Shown piece by piece: positions 10,768 to 19,090 of a stretch of DNA of 64,000 nucleotides; position 1 is the stretch's first letter, and the number at the start of each line of letters is the position of its first letter. The DNA lies in contig NZ_ATVB01000001.1 in NCBI RefSeq assembly GCF_000420505.1, positions 1 through 64,000 of the forward strand. The letters are read 5' to 3'. The position numbers and the translations under genes were made by a program. This DNA comes from Alloscardovia omnicolens DSM 21503. Lineage in GTDB: Bacteria > Actinomycetota > Actinomycetes > Actinomycetales > Bifidobacteriaceae. Under the pieces are notes generated by a model. It did no database searches and was not told where the DNA came from. It saw only the letters and a list, made by a program, of their open reading frames with translations.

Positions 10768-11876
10768 ATGCCAGAAAAATAGCAAAGAAAGTCTCTGCTA
10801 CTGAGCTTTTCTATGATCTCGTTTTTGTCTACGCCGTATCTCAAATAACTGAGATTTTTGAACCTTTACGTCACCATGCCGTCACATGGATAACGGTCTT
10901 ACTATATATCACAGTCTTTATTAGCTTCATTGGATCATGGAATATTCAAAATATTTATTTTAATCGTTTCGGCGAGCACAATCTGAAAGATATTATTTCT
11001 ATGACTGTGCTGCAAATGCGTCTTCTGCTTTTATGGGACATTACGCAACCTCTGAATCTTTCGAAGACTTTAAGCTCTTTTCCTTTGGATTAATTGCTTT
11101 ATCAGTTATCCATATTGCTCAATATGCTTTTATTGCCTATTCTTGTGCGCACACCCCTGATGCGCAGGTGAGTTTAGTCCTCCTAAAAATGCTTGCTATG
11201 CGTCTTGCTGGGCTAGTTATTGGCACAGCTATAGGCGGCATTGCAGGAGTTATTATTGTATGCATATCGGTTACGATTTTCTTAATCTATCCACTCATTA
11301 TGAATAACCGTGTTTCCATCGTGCCGATTAATGCTCCGCATCTTATTGAACGTTTAGGATTATTAACTATTATTACGCTGGGTGAGCTTCTGGTAGGCAT
11401 TTCGCTCTATTTCGATGTGAAATCTTTCTCCATTGTTAATGTGCTTAGTTATCTGATTATTGTGAACCTCTTTGTGTTCTATTTTTGCTGAATTTGACCA
11501 TGCTATAGATGAAGAAGGAGATGGTCGTAAAGCAACAATTATGGTACATTTTCATTACTTGATTTGGTTCGGCATTAATCTCGTGACGATTGCTTATGAT
11601 TACATAAATATTGCGCATCCACGTAGCGCGCATATGTTTTTGATTAGTGGAGTCGGTCTGTTTTATATTGGCGTGCTACTACATACGATTTTTAATAAGA
11701 AAATCCATCGTCTCGATCGCGTAACCTCTGTTTCAATTGTCATAACCATTATTGCAGGAGAAATTATTGGTTTTATTTTTATCGATAGTATTCCGATAAG
11801 CACAAGTGTTCTACTGATTACAGGAATTATTGCCGATGCAATTTTTACGCGATTCAACTTTGCAAGACGTATCTAA
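10768..11876 (+). pseudogene. ltrA-like membrane protein, broken by frameshifts
   Basis: The pieces together read as one low-temperature-requirement A (LtrA) family membrane protein of about 370 codons, which is family length. ATELFYDLVFVYAVSQITE is the family's opening motif. Three frame changes are needed. The ATG at 10768 runs into a stop unless the A5 run at 10775-10779 gains a base. A base is missing near 11016-11022. The T5 run at 11482-11486 has one T too many, after which the AEFDHAIDEEGDGRKA segment continues in frame to 11876. LtrA function is poorly defined. The gene is either dead or the runs are sequencing errors, but the surrounding housekeeping genes show no such errors. Confidence 0.8.
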
Positions 11877-11899
11877 TAGCTGCGACTAACAGGTTGTAT

Positions 11900-11933
11900 A
11901 GTGAGGAGTTCCGTTACAGCAGAATTCCTCACT
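11900..11933. terminator. Hairpin after the ltrA relic
   Basis: A 12-bp inverted repeat with one mismatch (11900-11911 with 11922-11933). It lies just downstream of the ltrA relic and is a plausible terminator, although no strong T-tract follows. Confidence 0.45.
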
Positions 11934-11948
11934 ACCACTCCCCAGAGA

Positions 11949-12227
11949 GTGTCAGGGTTTTTGTGTAGGCGGTGGGTTGCCCTATGGTGAGTTATTTTTC
12001 AGGGTCTTGAGGCTGTTCGCAATGAGGTCGTACTTGACCTTAGGCTATCTTGGTTCATCGCACAGTTAATCAAAAAAGGCTAGCCGATATACTGTGCACA
12101 CCATAACCTTTCGTCTTTCTCGTACAGCACACACGACCATAAGAAGTATTACTCTTGATTTAAGAGTGCTACATGGCAACAAACCTCTCCCAGTCAGACT
12201 GCGTTGAACACGTCATGTCTGGGGGCA
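11949..12227 (+). repeat. Long intergenic repeat, copy 1
   Basis: About 280 bp that recur in inverted orientation at 35076-35352, very similar by eye along the whole length. Shared landmarks are GTGTCAGGGTTTTTG at one end, CACACCATAACCTTTCGTC and TCTTGATTTAAGAG in the middle, and a terminal hairpin unit (12186-12227) at the other end. I find no conserved reading frame, because the short frames differ between the copies. It is therefore more likely a non-autonomous mobile repeat or an RNA-encoding unit than a gene. Confidence 0.75.
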
Positions 12228-12277
12228 CACGAATCCACTAAAACCCCACGGAGAAGCCTGACACGCCCGCTCCCCAA

Positions 12278-12302
12278 CTTTATCGATACTATATCGATAA
12301 AG
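12278..12302. other. Perfect palindrome spanning the aldolase stop codon
   Basis: Arms of 11 bp (12278-12288 and 12292-12302) around a 3-nt loop, with the TAG stop of the aldolase gene in the loop. It probably protects the 3' end or terminates transcription. No T-run follows. Confidence 0.55.
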
Positions 12303-13335
12303 CTTTATCCAACTGGTCAATCATCTCTTCAGTCGTATCCCAGCCCGTCACCATACGCACAATATAGCGCCCATTACGAGGAGCCTCCCATAAACTCACC
12401 TGAGCTACTGCGCTTAACGCTTCAAACTGCTTTTTATTCATCACAAAAAACTGTTGATTCGTGGAGCTAATCAAATACTCTTCAAAACCATGAGAACGCA
12501 TAACACCTACCAGACGTTGTGCCAACTCATCTGCCTGAGTTCCGATGCGCTCATACAAGCTATCGGTAAATAGTGCGTCGAACTGTACTCCCATAGCACG
12601 CCCTTGAGCAAGTAGAGCGCCATGCTGCTTCATTTGAGTAATAAAATGTGCCGGAGAGCTACCACGCTCACCACGCCCTGCAGGGAAAATAACCGCTTCA
12701 CCTAGCAGCGCTCCAGCTTTTGTCCCGCCCGCATAAAAAGCGTCAGCTATCTGCGCCAACTGAGTCAAACTGAGATGCTCACTTGCAGAGCCAAGCGCAT
12801 ACGCTAAACGAGCGCCATCAATAAACAAGCACATATTGAACTCATCACAAATAGCACGAATCTCATGCAACTGGTCAGCGCTATACAGCGTGCCGTATTC
12901 CGATGGATAGCTCAAATACACCATGCCTGGAAAAACCATATGCTCATGATTAGGATCATCATAAAAGTTACGTGCTAACGAGCGAACATCGTTCGGATCC
13001 ATCAAACCGTTTTCGCTTGGCACAGTCAAAACTTTATGCCCGCAAAACTCAATAGCACCTGCTTCATGCACGCTCACATGACCGGTATCTGCGCTAATAA
13101 CGCCTTCCCAAGCAGATAGCATGGTATCAATAACCAGCTGATTCGTTTGCGTACCACCTGTTACAAAGAAAACTTCGGCTTGCTCATCCCCTATTGCGTG
13201 ACGAATACGCGCACGTGCGGATTCACTGTATTCATCTGCTCCGTAACCATCCTGAGCAGCACCATTCGTACTTACGAGAGCCTTCAAAACCTCAGGATGT
13301 GCGCCTGCATGGTAATCGTTGTGAAAAGCGAGCAT
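12289..13335 (-). CDS. Low-specificity L-threonine aldolase / beta-eliminating lyase
   Basis: A fold-type I PLP enzyme that probably cleaves L-threonine or L-allo-threonine to glycine and acetaldehyde. FFVTGGTQTNQLV is the phosphate-binding region, HEAGAIEFCGHKV and DGARLAYALGS are typical of the family, and GGTKAGALLGEAVIF carries the PLP lysine. I place the start at the ATG 13333-13335 (MLAFHNDYHAG), after GAGGA at 7-nt spacing, rather than at the longer frame to 13380, which would run into aroQ. It follows aroQ by 13 nt, so it is the last gene of the shikimate-side operon. The aldolase could supply glycine, but the link to the aromatic pathway is unknown. Confidence 0.85.
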   Translation of the reverse strand: MLAFHNDYHAGAHPEVLKALVSTNGAAQDGYGADEYSESARARIRHAIGDEQAEVFFVTGGTQTNQLVIDTMLSAWEGVISADTGHVSVHEAGAIEFCGHKVLTVPSENGLMDPNDVRSLARNFYDDPNHEHMVFPGMVYLSYPSEYGTLYSADQLHEIRAICDEFNMCLFIDGARLAYALGSASEHLSLTQLAQIADAFYAGGTKAGALLGEAVIFPAGRGERGSSPAHFITQMKQHGALLAQGRAMGVQFDALFTDSLYERIGTQADELAQRLVGVMRSHGFEEYLISSTNQQFFVMNKKQFEALSAVAQVSLWEAPRNGRYIVRMVTGWDTTEEMIDQLDKALSI

Positions 13336-13348
13336 ATCATTCCTCAAT

Positions 13349-13813
13349 TTAATCCTCGAGAGCATGAACAGCAGCGTCAACCGCTAACTTATATCCATAA
13401 AATCCCATGCCTGTAATAGTTCCCGTAGCAATAGGTGAAATAACAGAATGCTTACGGAAAGCTTCGCGCCCTGCAGGATTAGAAATATGCACCTCAATCA
13501 GTGGAATATGAACGTCTGTAACCTGAGCCGCAGCATCAGCTAAACCATAGGAATAATGCGTAAAAGCGGCAGGATTGAGAACAACAGGAGTTTTCTCATC
13601 AACAGCTTGATGCATCCAACCAATAACTTCTGCTTCGCTATCGCTTTGACGCACTTCTACGTCAATGCCCAGTTCCTGCCCCCACTGAGTACAAGCTGCA
13701 CGCAAGTCCTCTAAAGTAGCACTACCATAGATTTCTGGCTCGCGTACCCCTAAACGACCAAGATTAGGACCATTAATCACTACAATTTTCGAAACTTCTG
13801 CCCTTTTTACCAT
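13349..13813 (-). CDS. aroQ: Type II 3-dehydroquinate dehydratase
   Basis: Third step of the shikimate pathway, dehydrating 3-dehydroquinate to 3-dehydroshikimate. The dodecameric type II fold is recognised from NGPNLGRLGVREPEIYG (the usual form is NGPNLNLLGxREPxIYG, so the second Asn is replaced by Gly here). Further marks are RQSDSEAEVIGWMHQA, LNPAAFTHYSYGLADA, IEVHISN and FRKHSVISPIATGTI. The catalytic Tyr (in the REPEIYG motif) and His are present. Start follows AAGGAAG. Downstream of aroKB by 66 nt. Confidence 0.92.
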   Translation of the reverse strand: MVKRAEVSKIVVINGPNLGRLGVREPEIYGSATLEDLRAACTQWGQELGIDVEVRQSDSEAEVIGWMHQAVDEKTPVVLNPAAFTHYSYGLADAAAQVTDVHIPLIEVHISNPAGREAFRKHSVISPIATGTITGMGFYGYKLAVDAAVHALED

Positions 13814-13879
13814 ACCGCTTCCTTTACGTCTCTATATCGTTTCTCTTGTCACACTTTGAGCGTTTAGTGTGCGTTGCGA

Positions 13880-15541
13880 TTATTTATTATGATGGCTGCT
13901 TACTGCATGCAAGGCTTCTAAAACACTGCTTTCGCTTGGATCTTCCAAACGGCGAGCATGACCAATCTCATCGACAACTACAAAACGCAGCATATTGCCG
14001 CGTGCTTTCTTATCGCGATGCATAATTTGCAAAACAGTCTCATCATCAGGAGCGTCCCATACGGTTGGTAATCCTACTGATTCCAATATGTTGCGAGTAT
14101 CGCGCACAAAATCATCATTAACAATGCCATGAATACGAGCTAACTCGGCAGCAAATACCATGCCCACTGCAACCGCTTCACCGTGACGCCATGTAAAATG
14201 TTCAATCTTTTCAATAGCATGACCCAAGGTGTGCCCATAATTTAAGAACTCGCGCAAGCCCTGCTCTTTAAGGTCTGCACTCACATGACGTTCTTTCACG
14301 CGCACGCTGCGATCAATCAGTTCAATAATCACATCCATCTCATCATCACTTATCTGTGCGGGATCAAGATTTTTGAGCATATCAGCATGTGCGCGCACAA
14401 TACGAATAATCTGTGGGTCAGCAATATAGCCTGCTTTAATAACCTCACCAAGACCTTCAATAAAAATACGCTGATCGAGTGTGCGCAATGTATCAACATC
14501 AGCCAAAACGCCTGCGGGCGTGTAGAAACTACCCACGAGATTTTTACCGGCTTCCGTATTAATACCAGTTTTCCCACCGGTTGAGGCATCAACCATAGCG
14601 AGAAGCGATGTTGGGCAATTAACATAGCGAATGCCTCGTAACCATGTAGCAGCAATAAAACCAGCAACATCAGTTGCCGCACCACCACCTAAGCCAACAA
14701 TGGCATCTGAGCGAGTAAAGCCAATTTCGCCCAGAGTATTCCATGCCCTGGAAACGACGGGCAAAGTTTTGCCGTGTTCTGCATCAGGAATAACGATTTC
14801 TGTAACCTCGTAGCCTGCTCGACGCAAAATAGCGCGTGCTTTATCGCTGTGTCGTTGCACTTGAGTGGTGTGAATAAGAGCCGCACGTACTGTATTTTCA
14901 CCTAAAATTGCTGGTAAATGACGCATAGTTGATGTGCCAATACGCACATCATATTCAGGTTGAGCACCGCTGACGTGAATAACGTGTTCGTTGAGCATAT
15001 CTATAACTGTTTGAGCTGCCTGTCGAGGAGTTTTACCATGTGTGGAAAGAACGTAACTGGCTAAATCCATATATGTGTCGTGACGCTGAGCATATAAATC
15101 CATCCACACTTTTTCTGGATTATGCGCCAGCAAAGGTCTATTTCCTGAGCGGGTTGCATGTTCAATAGCTTCATCAGCTTGTGCATTCAAATACACAACG
15201 TGCCCACCTGCCTGGGTATACATACGCAAGTTTTCTTGAGTTTCTGGGCGCATAGGAGCACCGCCGCCCAAAGAAAGAACTCCATCAAAAATAATGCGCT
15301 CACCCTTGTGTACCGCGTCAGATACATCAACAAAATCAGCAATAATATCGCGTTCTATCCCTCGGAAACGGCGCTCACCCAGCTCCTCGAAAATATCGGG
15401 AATGCGCATGCCCTCGCTGCGTTCAATCTCATCGTCTGAATCATAAAAAGATACAGACATCAGAGATGAAATTTCCTTGCCAATACGAGTTTTGCCCGAA
15501 CCAGGCATACCAATAAATACTACTTGCGGAACACGCGCCAT
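13880..15541 (-). CDS. Fused shikimate kinase / 3-dehydroquinate synthase
   Basis: One 553-residue protein with two shikimate-pathway activities. The N-terminal ~180 residues are AroK: Walker A GMPGSGKT at 11-18, SFYDSDDEIE, ERRFRGIERD, and the GGGAPMRPE substrate loop. From about residue 198 the chain is AroB: GLGGGAATDVAGFIAATWLRGI (NAD site), PTSLLAMVDASTGGKTGIN, and REFLNYGHTLGHAIE with metal ligands. This AroK-AroB fusion is characteristic of bifidobacteria. Neighbours aroC and aroQ supply adjoining steps. aroE is not in this window. Confidence 0.95.
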   Translation of the reverse strand: MARVPQVVFIGMPGSGKTRIGKEISSLMSVSFYDSDDEIERSEGMRIPDIFEELGERRFRGIERDIIADFVDVSDAVHKGERIIFDGVLSLGGGAPMRPETQENLRMYTQAGGHVVYLNAQADEAIEHATRSGNRPLLAHNPEKVWMDLYAQRHDTYMDLASYVLSTHGKTPRQAAQTVIDMLNEHVIHVSGAQPEYDVRIGTSTMRHLPAILGENTVRAALIHTTQVQRHSDKARAILRRAGYEVTEIVIPDAEHGKTLPVVSRAWNTLGEIGFTRSDAIVGLGGGAATDVAGFIAATWLRGIRYVNCPTSLLAMVDASTGGKTGINTEAGKNLVGSFYTPAGVLADVDTLRTLDQRIFIEGLGEVIKAGYIADPQIIRIVRAHADMLKNLDPAQISDDEMDVIIELIDRSVRVKERHVSADLKEQGLREFLNYGHTLGHAIEKIEHFTWRHGEAVAVGMVFAAELARIHGIVNDDFVRDTRNILESVGLPTVWDAPDDETVLQIMHRDKKARGNMLRFVVVDEIGHARRLEDPSESSVLEALHAVSSHHNK

Positions 15542-15561
15542 ATATACTCCTCGAAACTCAA

Positions 15562-16752
15562 CTACTGCAAATATTCAGGCCAGCTTGCCAGATATGACTC
15601 AATATTACGGCGTGTTTCTGCTACGCTATCTCCACCGAACTTTTCGATAATAAACTGTGCCAAGGTTAAACGCACCATAGCTTCAGCTACTACAGATGCA
15701 GCAGGAACTGCGGTAGCATCCGAACGCTGATGGATTGCTGTTGCTTCTTCCCCCGTGAGCACATTAACAGTGCGTAAAGCACGAGGCAAGGAAGAAATCG
15801 GCTTCATTGCTGCGCGCACACGAATAGGTTCACCGTTAGACATCGATCCTTCAATACCGCCAGCACGATTTGTTAAACGGTAAATCTTGCCATCTTCACG
15901 AGCAATTTCATCGTGTGCTTCTGAACCTAAACGGTCTGCTTCTTTGAAGCCATCACCGATTTCCACACCTTTAATGGCTTGAATACTCATCACATTAGCA
16001 GCCAAAGCAGCATCCAAGCGACGTTCGGATTCCACGTAGGTTCCTACTCCTGCAGGCACATTATAGGCAATAACTTCAATTACTCCACCAAGAGTGTTTC
16101 CTTGCTTTTTTACCTCATCAATACGCTTTTTCATACGCTCAACGGCTTCAGCATCTAAACTACGTGTGGCGGATGCGTCAAGAGCTTCTACATCTGCTGG
16201 AGTTGGCAGTGGAGCGTCTTCACTGACGTATTCACCGCCGATAGAAATAACATGAGCCACAGTTTCAATGCCAGCAACTTGCTTCAAAAAGTTCGCAGCA
16301 ACCTGGCCAAGAGCTACCCGTGATGCGGTTTCGCGTGCCGAGGAACGTTCCAAAACTGGTCGAGCATCAGTAAAACCGTATTTGCGCATACCTGTTAAAT
16401 CAGCGTGTCCAGGACGAGGATTGCTCAGGGCTGCGTTGCGTCCGTTGTCAGGAAGTTCTACATCGTCTGGCAGAGGATCCGCGCTCATCACTTGCGTCCA
16501 TTTTGGCCATTCCGTATTACCAATTTCAATAGCAATCGGTGAACCTAAGGTTGAACCGTGACGAACACCCGTGAGCAAACGTACTTGATCTTGTTCAAAT
16601 TTCATGCGTGCTCCGCGACCATATCCCAGACGTCGGCGAGCTAAAGCTTGCTGAATGTCTTCACTGGTAATATCTACGCCGCTAGGAAGACCTTCAATCA
16701 TGGCAACAAGTGCCTCACCGTGAGATTCGCCTGCTGTCTGCCACCGTAACAT
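15562..16752 (-). CDS. aroC: Chorismate synthase
   Basis: Last common step of aromatic synthesis, converting EPSP to chorismate with reduced FMN. The 396-residue protein begins [25 protein letters not shown], the first family signature. [30 protein letters not shown] and [21 protein letters not shown] follow. It heads the leftward aroC-aroKB-aroQ-aldolase group with gaps of 20 to 66 nt. It is divergent from the prepilin-peptidase-like gene. Confidence 0.95.
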   Translation of the reverse strand: MLRWQTAGESHGEALVAMIEGLPSGVDITSEDIQQALARRRLGYGRGARMKFEQDQVRLLTGVRHGSTLGSPIAIEIGNTEWPKWTQVMSADPLPDDVELPDNGRNAALSNPRPGHADLTGMRKYGFTDARPVLERSSARETASRVALGQVAANFLKQVAGIETVAHVISIGGEYVSEDAPLPTPADVEALDASATRSLDAEAVERMKKRIDEVKKQGNTLGGVIEVIAYNVPAGVGTYVESERRLDAALAANVMSIQAIKGVEIGDGFKEADRLGSEAHDEIAREDGKIYRLTNRAGGIEGSMSNGEPIRVRAAMKPISSLPRALRTVNVLTGEEATAIHQRSDATAVPAASVVAEAMVRLTLAQFIIEKFGGDSVAETRRNIESYLASWPEYLQ

Positions 16753-16886
16753 GTATGCTCCTCGCTATCCTCGTATGGTCAGCCTTCTCGCTCAAGTAGC
16801 TGAAGTTATTCACAGCGTACCTACTTATGCACAGTATCAGTACTGTTTTTTTGTTTGGCTGAACTTTCTAGGGTATATCTTACGGA

Positions 16887-17354
16887 ATGGACTACCTTTT
16901 ATATAGCTTTTATGTGCTTCCCTGTTTACTAGGCGGACTTTTCTTAAGTATTTACGATTTTTTGGCGCGTTCAGTACCTCGTTGGGCAGTACTCAGTGCT
17001 GTGTCCATTCAGTTGATATGGTTTTATGTTTTTCTAGGCGTTACAGCTGTGCGTACTGCTTCAGTTTTTATTCTGATTGCGTGTGGCACTCAGTTCGTTT
17101 TATTCCTGATTGCTCGAGGAGGATTAGGTCTGGGAGATGTGACGGCTATTGCCGTCAGCGTATTATTTTTTGTACCGACAGGACTGAGATCTTGGGTTTT
17201 GCTGATTATTTGGTGGCTGCTCATGTCTGCTGTTCTTTTGCTTCAAATTATGTTTTTACTGCTGAGAAAGAGGAAAACCTCGATAGCGTGTGTGCCCACT
17301 CAATTTTTCTGCGCGTTACTGACCATAGCATTATATTTCTTTGCATATAACTAA
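16887..17354 (+). CDS. Small A24-type prepilin peptidase-like membrane protein
   Basis: A 155-residue polytopic membrane protein resembling the C-terminal membrane domain of type IV prepilin peptidases (TadV/CpaA size class). The two expected aspartates are present: SIYDFLARSVPRW and RGGLGLGDVTAIAVS, the latter close to the family's GxGD motif. It would cleave leader peptides of Tad-type pilins at the membrane. No pilin or assembly gene is near. The Shine-Dalgarno is weak. It ends in a shared terminator with convergent mltG. Confidence 0.72.
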   Translation: MDYLLYSFYVLPCLLGGLFLSIYDFLARSVPRWAVLSAVSIQLIWFYVFLGVTAVRTASVFILIACGTQFVLFLIARGGLGLGDVTAIAVSVLFFVPTGLRSWVLLIIWWLLMSAVLLLQIMFLLLRKRKTSIACVPTQFFCALLTIALYFFAYN

Positions 17355-17381
17355 GGGCACAGCTATGCCACGCCCTTAGTT
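17349..17381. terminator. Bidirectional terminator
   Basis: Perfect 10-bp stem (17349-17358 with 17372-17381) and a 13-nt loop, followed by AGTTTT on the plus strand. It separates the convergent peptidase-like gene and mltG, overlapping the former's stop codon. Confidence 0.8.
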
Positions 17382-17385
17382 AGTT

Positions 17386-18618
17386 TTATCGTGGATTATC
17401 TACTTCCCACTGACGAAGTTCTTTCACGTATTCCTCGAACTGAGCATCTGAATCCGTAAACTTCGTTTCACCAGTATCGAGATTGACAGTAACGAAGTAC
17501 AACCAATTTCCTTCTTCAGGCTCCAGTACGGCTTTAATAGCAGAATCACCTGGATTGCCAATAGCACTTGGTGGTAATCCCTTATGAATACGCACATTAT
17601 ATGGATTACTTGAATCGTTCAGCTGAGCATTAGTCAGTTCTGTGCCGCGAATTCCCAAACCATAAGCCACCACAGAATCCATACCTAAACTCATATCTTG
17701 TGCTAAACGGTTTTCAATAACGCGAGATACCTTACCGTAATAATCCGACTTATTAACTTCAGCTTCCACAATTGATGCCTTAATCAGCACTGTGCGATAC
17801 TGATCTTCTGTTACATTCAACGCCTTTAGTTTAGCAATGCGCTTAGCTACCATTTGGCTAATAATTTCGCGAGCAGAGCTTGCATTCTTTGCATTGTAGG
17901 TGCCTGGTTCAAACCAGCCCTCATAGTTGCCCTGAGCCACTGCAGGCAGAATGCCCGCATTAGCATCATTGAGCACAGCATCAAAATCTTCTTGAGAGAA
18001 ATCTGTAATTTGCACTGCAGCTTTAATAATATCCGTATTGCGTTCACCCGGTTTGATAACAAGTGCGCCGCTAATTTGCGACGGATCAGTAATAATAGCG
18101 ACTACTTGAGCGGCAGACATCTTCTTCTTTAATTCGAAAGAACCAACTTGCAATTTTTTCGATGCATCTGCAAGCTCCACAGCTTTAAGGAAAGCTCCAG
18201 CACTGCGTACAACGCCAGCGTTCACCAAATTTTTCGCTATAACTGAGGTATCATCGCCCTCGTTAATTACGAAGAGAACATTTCCTTCTCCTGGTCCTGG
18301 ATAGTCAAGAGATTGAGATTCTTTTTGAACGGTGCTCTGCGTTGCGCGTTTAATAACGTTGAATACTTTATAACCGCCAAAACCTATGCCGGCAATCAAA
18401 GCCAAGATGAGAAGAAGCGCATATAAACGGCGGCGTTTCTTCTGACGAGCACGTTTACGTGCTAAACGTGCTTCACGGCGACGATGTGGTGGCAATGGAG
18501 GTGCAGAAGGATCAGATTGGATACTTATATCTGATGCAATCTGTCTCGCATTTTTTTCTTGGTCTTGATGTTCACCACCATTGGTGAACATATCGAACAA
18601 ATCATTATCGTTGGTCAT
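17386..18618 (-). CDS. mltG: Endolytic murein transglycosylase MltG (YceG)
   Basis: A single-pass membrane enzyme that cuts nascent glycan strands outside the membrane and so sets their length. About 64 cytoplasmic residues end in a basic stretch (RRREARLARKRARQKKRRR), followed by a transmembrane segment (about 65-86) and the LysM-like and YceG catalytic regions. The catalytic Glu is in ASIVEAEVNK (Glu285). AYGLGIRGTELTNAQLNDSSNPYN and GLPPSAIGNPG are family hallmarks. The next gene upstream is ruvX, 5 nt away, an arrangement common in Actinobacteria. Confidence 0.93.
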   Translation of the reverse strand: MTNDNDLFDMFTNGGEHQDQEKNARQIASDISIQSDPSAPPLPPHRRREARLARKRARQKKRRRLYALLLILALIAGIGFGGYKVFNVIKRATQSTVQKESQSLDYPGPGEGNVLFVINEGDDTSVIAKNLVNAGVVRSAGAFLKAVELADASKKLQVGSFELKKKMSAAQVVAIITDPSQISGALVIKPGERNTDIIKAAVQITDFSQEDFDAVLNDANAGILPAVAQGNYEGWFEPGTYNAKNASSAREIISQMVAKRIAKLKALNVTEDQYRTVLIKASIVEAEVNKSDYYGKVSRVIENRLAQDMSLGMDSVVAYGLGIRGTELTNAQLNDSSNPYNVRIHKGLPPSAIGNPGDSAIKAVLEPEEGNWLYFVTVNLDTGETKFTDSDAQFEEYVKELRQWEVDNPR

Positions 18619-18623
18619 TGAGT

Positions 18624-19082
18624 TTATCTCCGCATACGAGCTCTATGATCATCTAATGCCGATTGTAACAGGATTACAGCGGCCTGACTATCAATTATTG
18701 TTCTGTGGTGACGCATCGAAATACCTGCATCAAGCAACTGATCATGAGCTGCCACAGAACTCAATCGTTCATCTTTTAATTCTATCGTTACGTCATTCAA
18801 ACCATAGAGGTCGAGTTTTTTCCGTAGTGTCTGAGTCCAGCGCTTCGCTTTTTTAGCGCTTTTGCCCTCTTCCCCATTTAATTGTAGAGGATAACCGACA
18901 ACAATATGATTGACATCATAGTCGTCTACACATGCAATAACATCATCAAGAACGTAAAAATAGTCTCCAGAAGCATGAATATTATCTTCTGGATGTGCCA
19001 GGAGTAAATCAGGATCGCTCAGCGCAATACCTACGCGAGCGTTTCCTAAATCTACTCCCATCCACACGTTTTTATTCGTCAC
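18624..19082 (-). CDS. ruvX: YqgF/RuvX family pre-16S rRNA nuclease
   Basis: An RNase H-fold protein of 152 residues, known as YqgF or RuvX, involved in 16S rRNA 5'-end processing and once proposed as a Holliday junction resolvase. Conserved acidic motifs are present: MGVDLGNARVGIALSD (Asp11), HIVVGYPLQLNGEEG, KDERLSSVAA and IDSQAAVIILLQ-like IDSQAAVILLQ near the end. It sits 8 nt after alaS, as in many actinobacteria. Confidence 0.93.
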   Translation of the reverse strand: MTNKNVWMGVDLGNARVGIALSDPDLLLAHPEDNIHASGDYFYVLDDVIACVDDYDVNHIVVGYPLQLNGEEGKSAKKAKRWTQTLRKKLDLYGLNDVTIELKDERLSSVAAHDQLLDAGISMRHHRTIIDSQAAVILLQSALDDHRARMRR

Positions 19083-19090
19083 GTTAAGCC

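Noticed and set aside
11949-12227. The long repeat as a transposase gene
   Set aside because: Neither copy has a long frame, and the short frames (about 20-34 codons) shift between the copies. No transposase motif appears.
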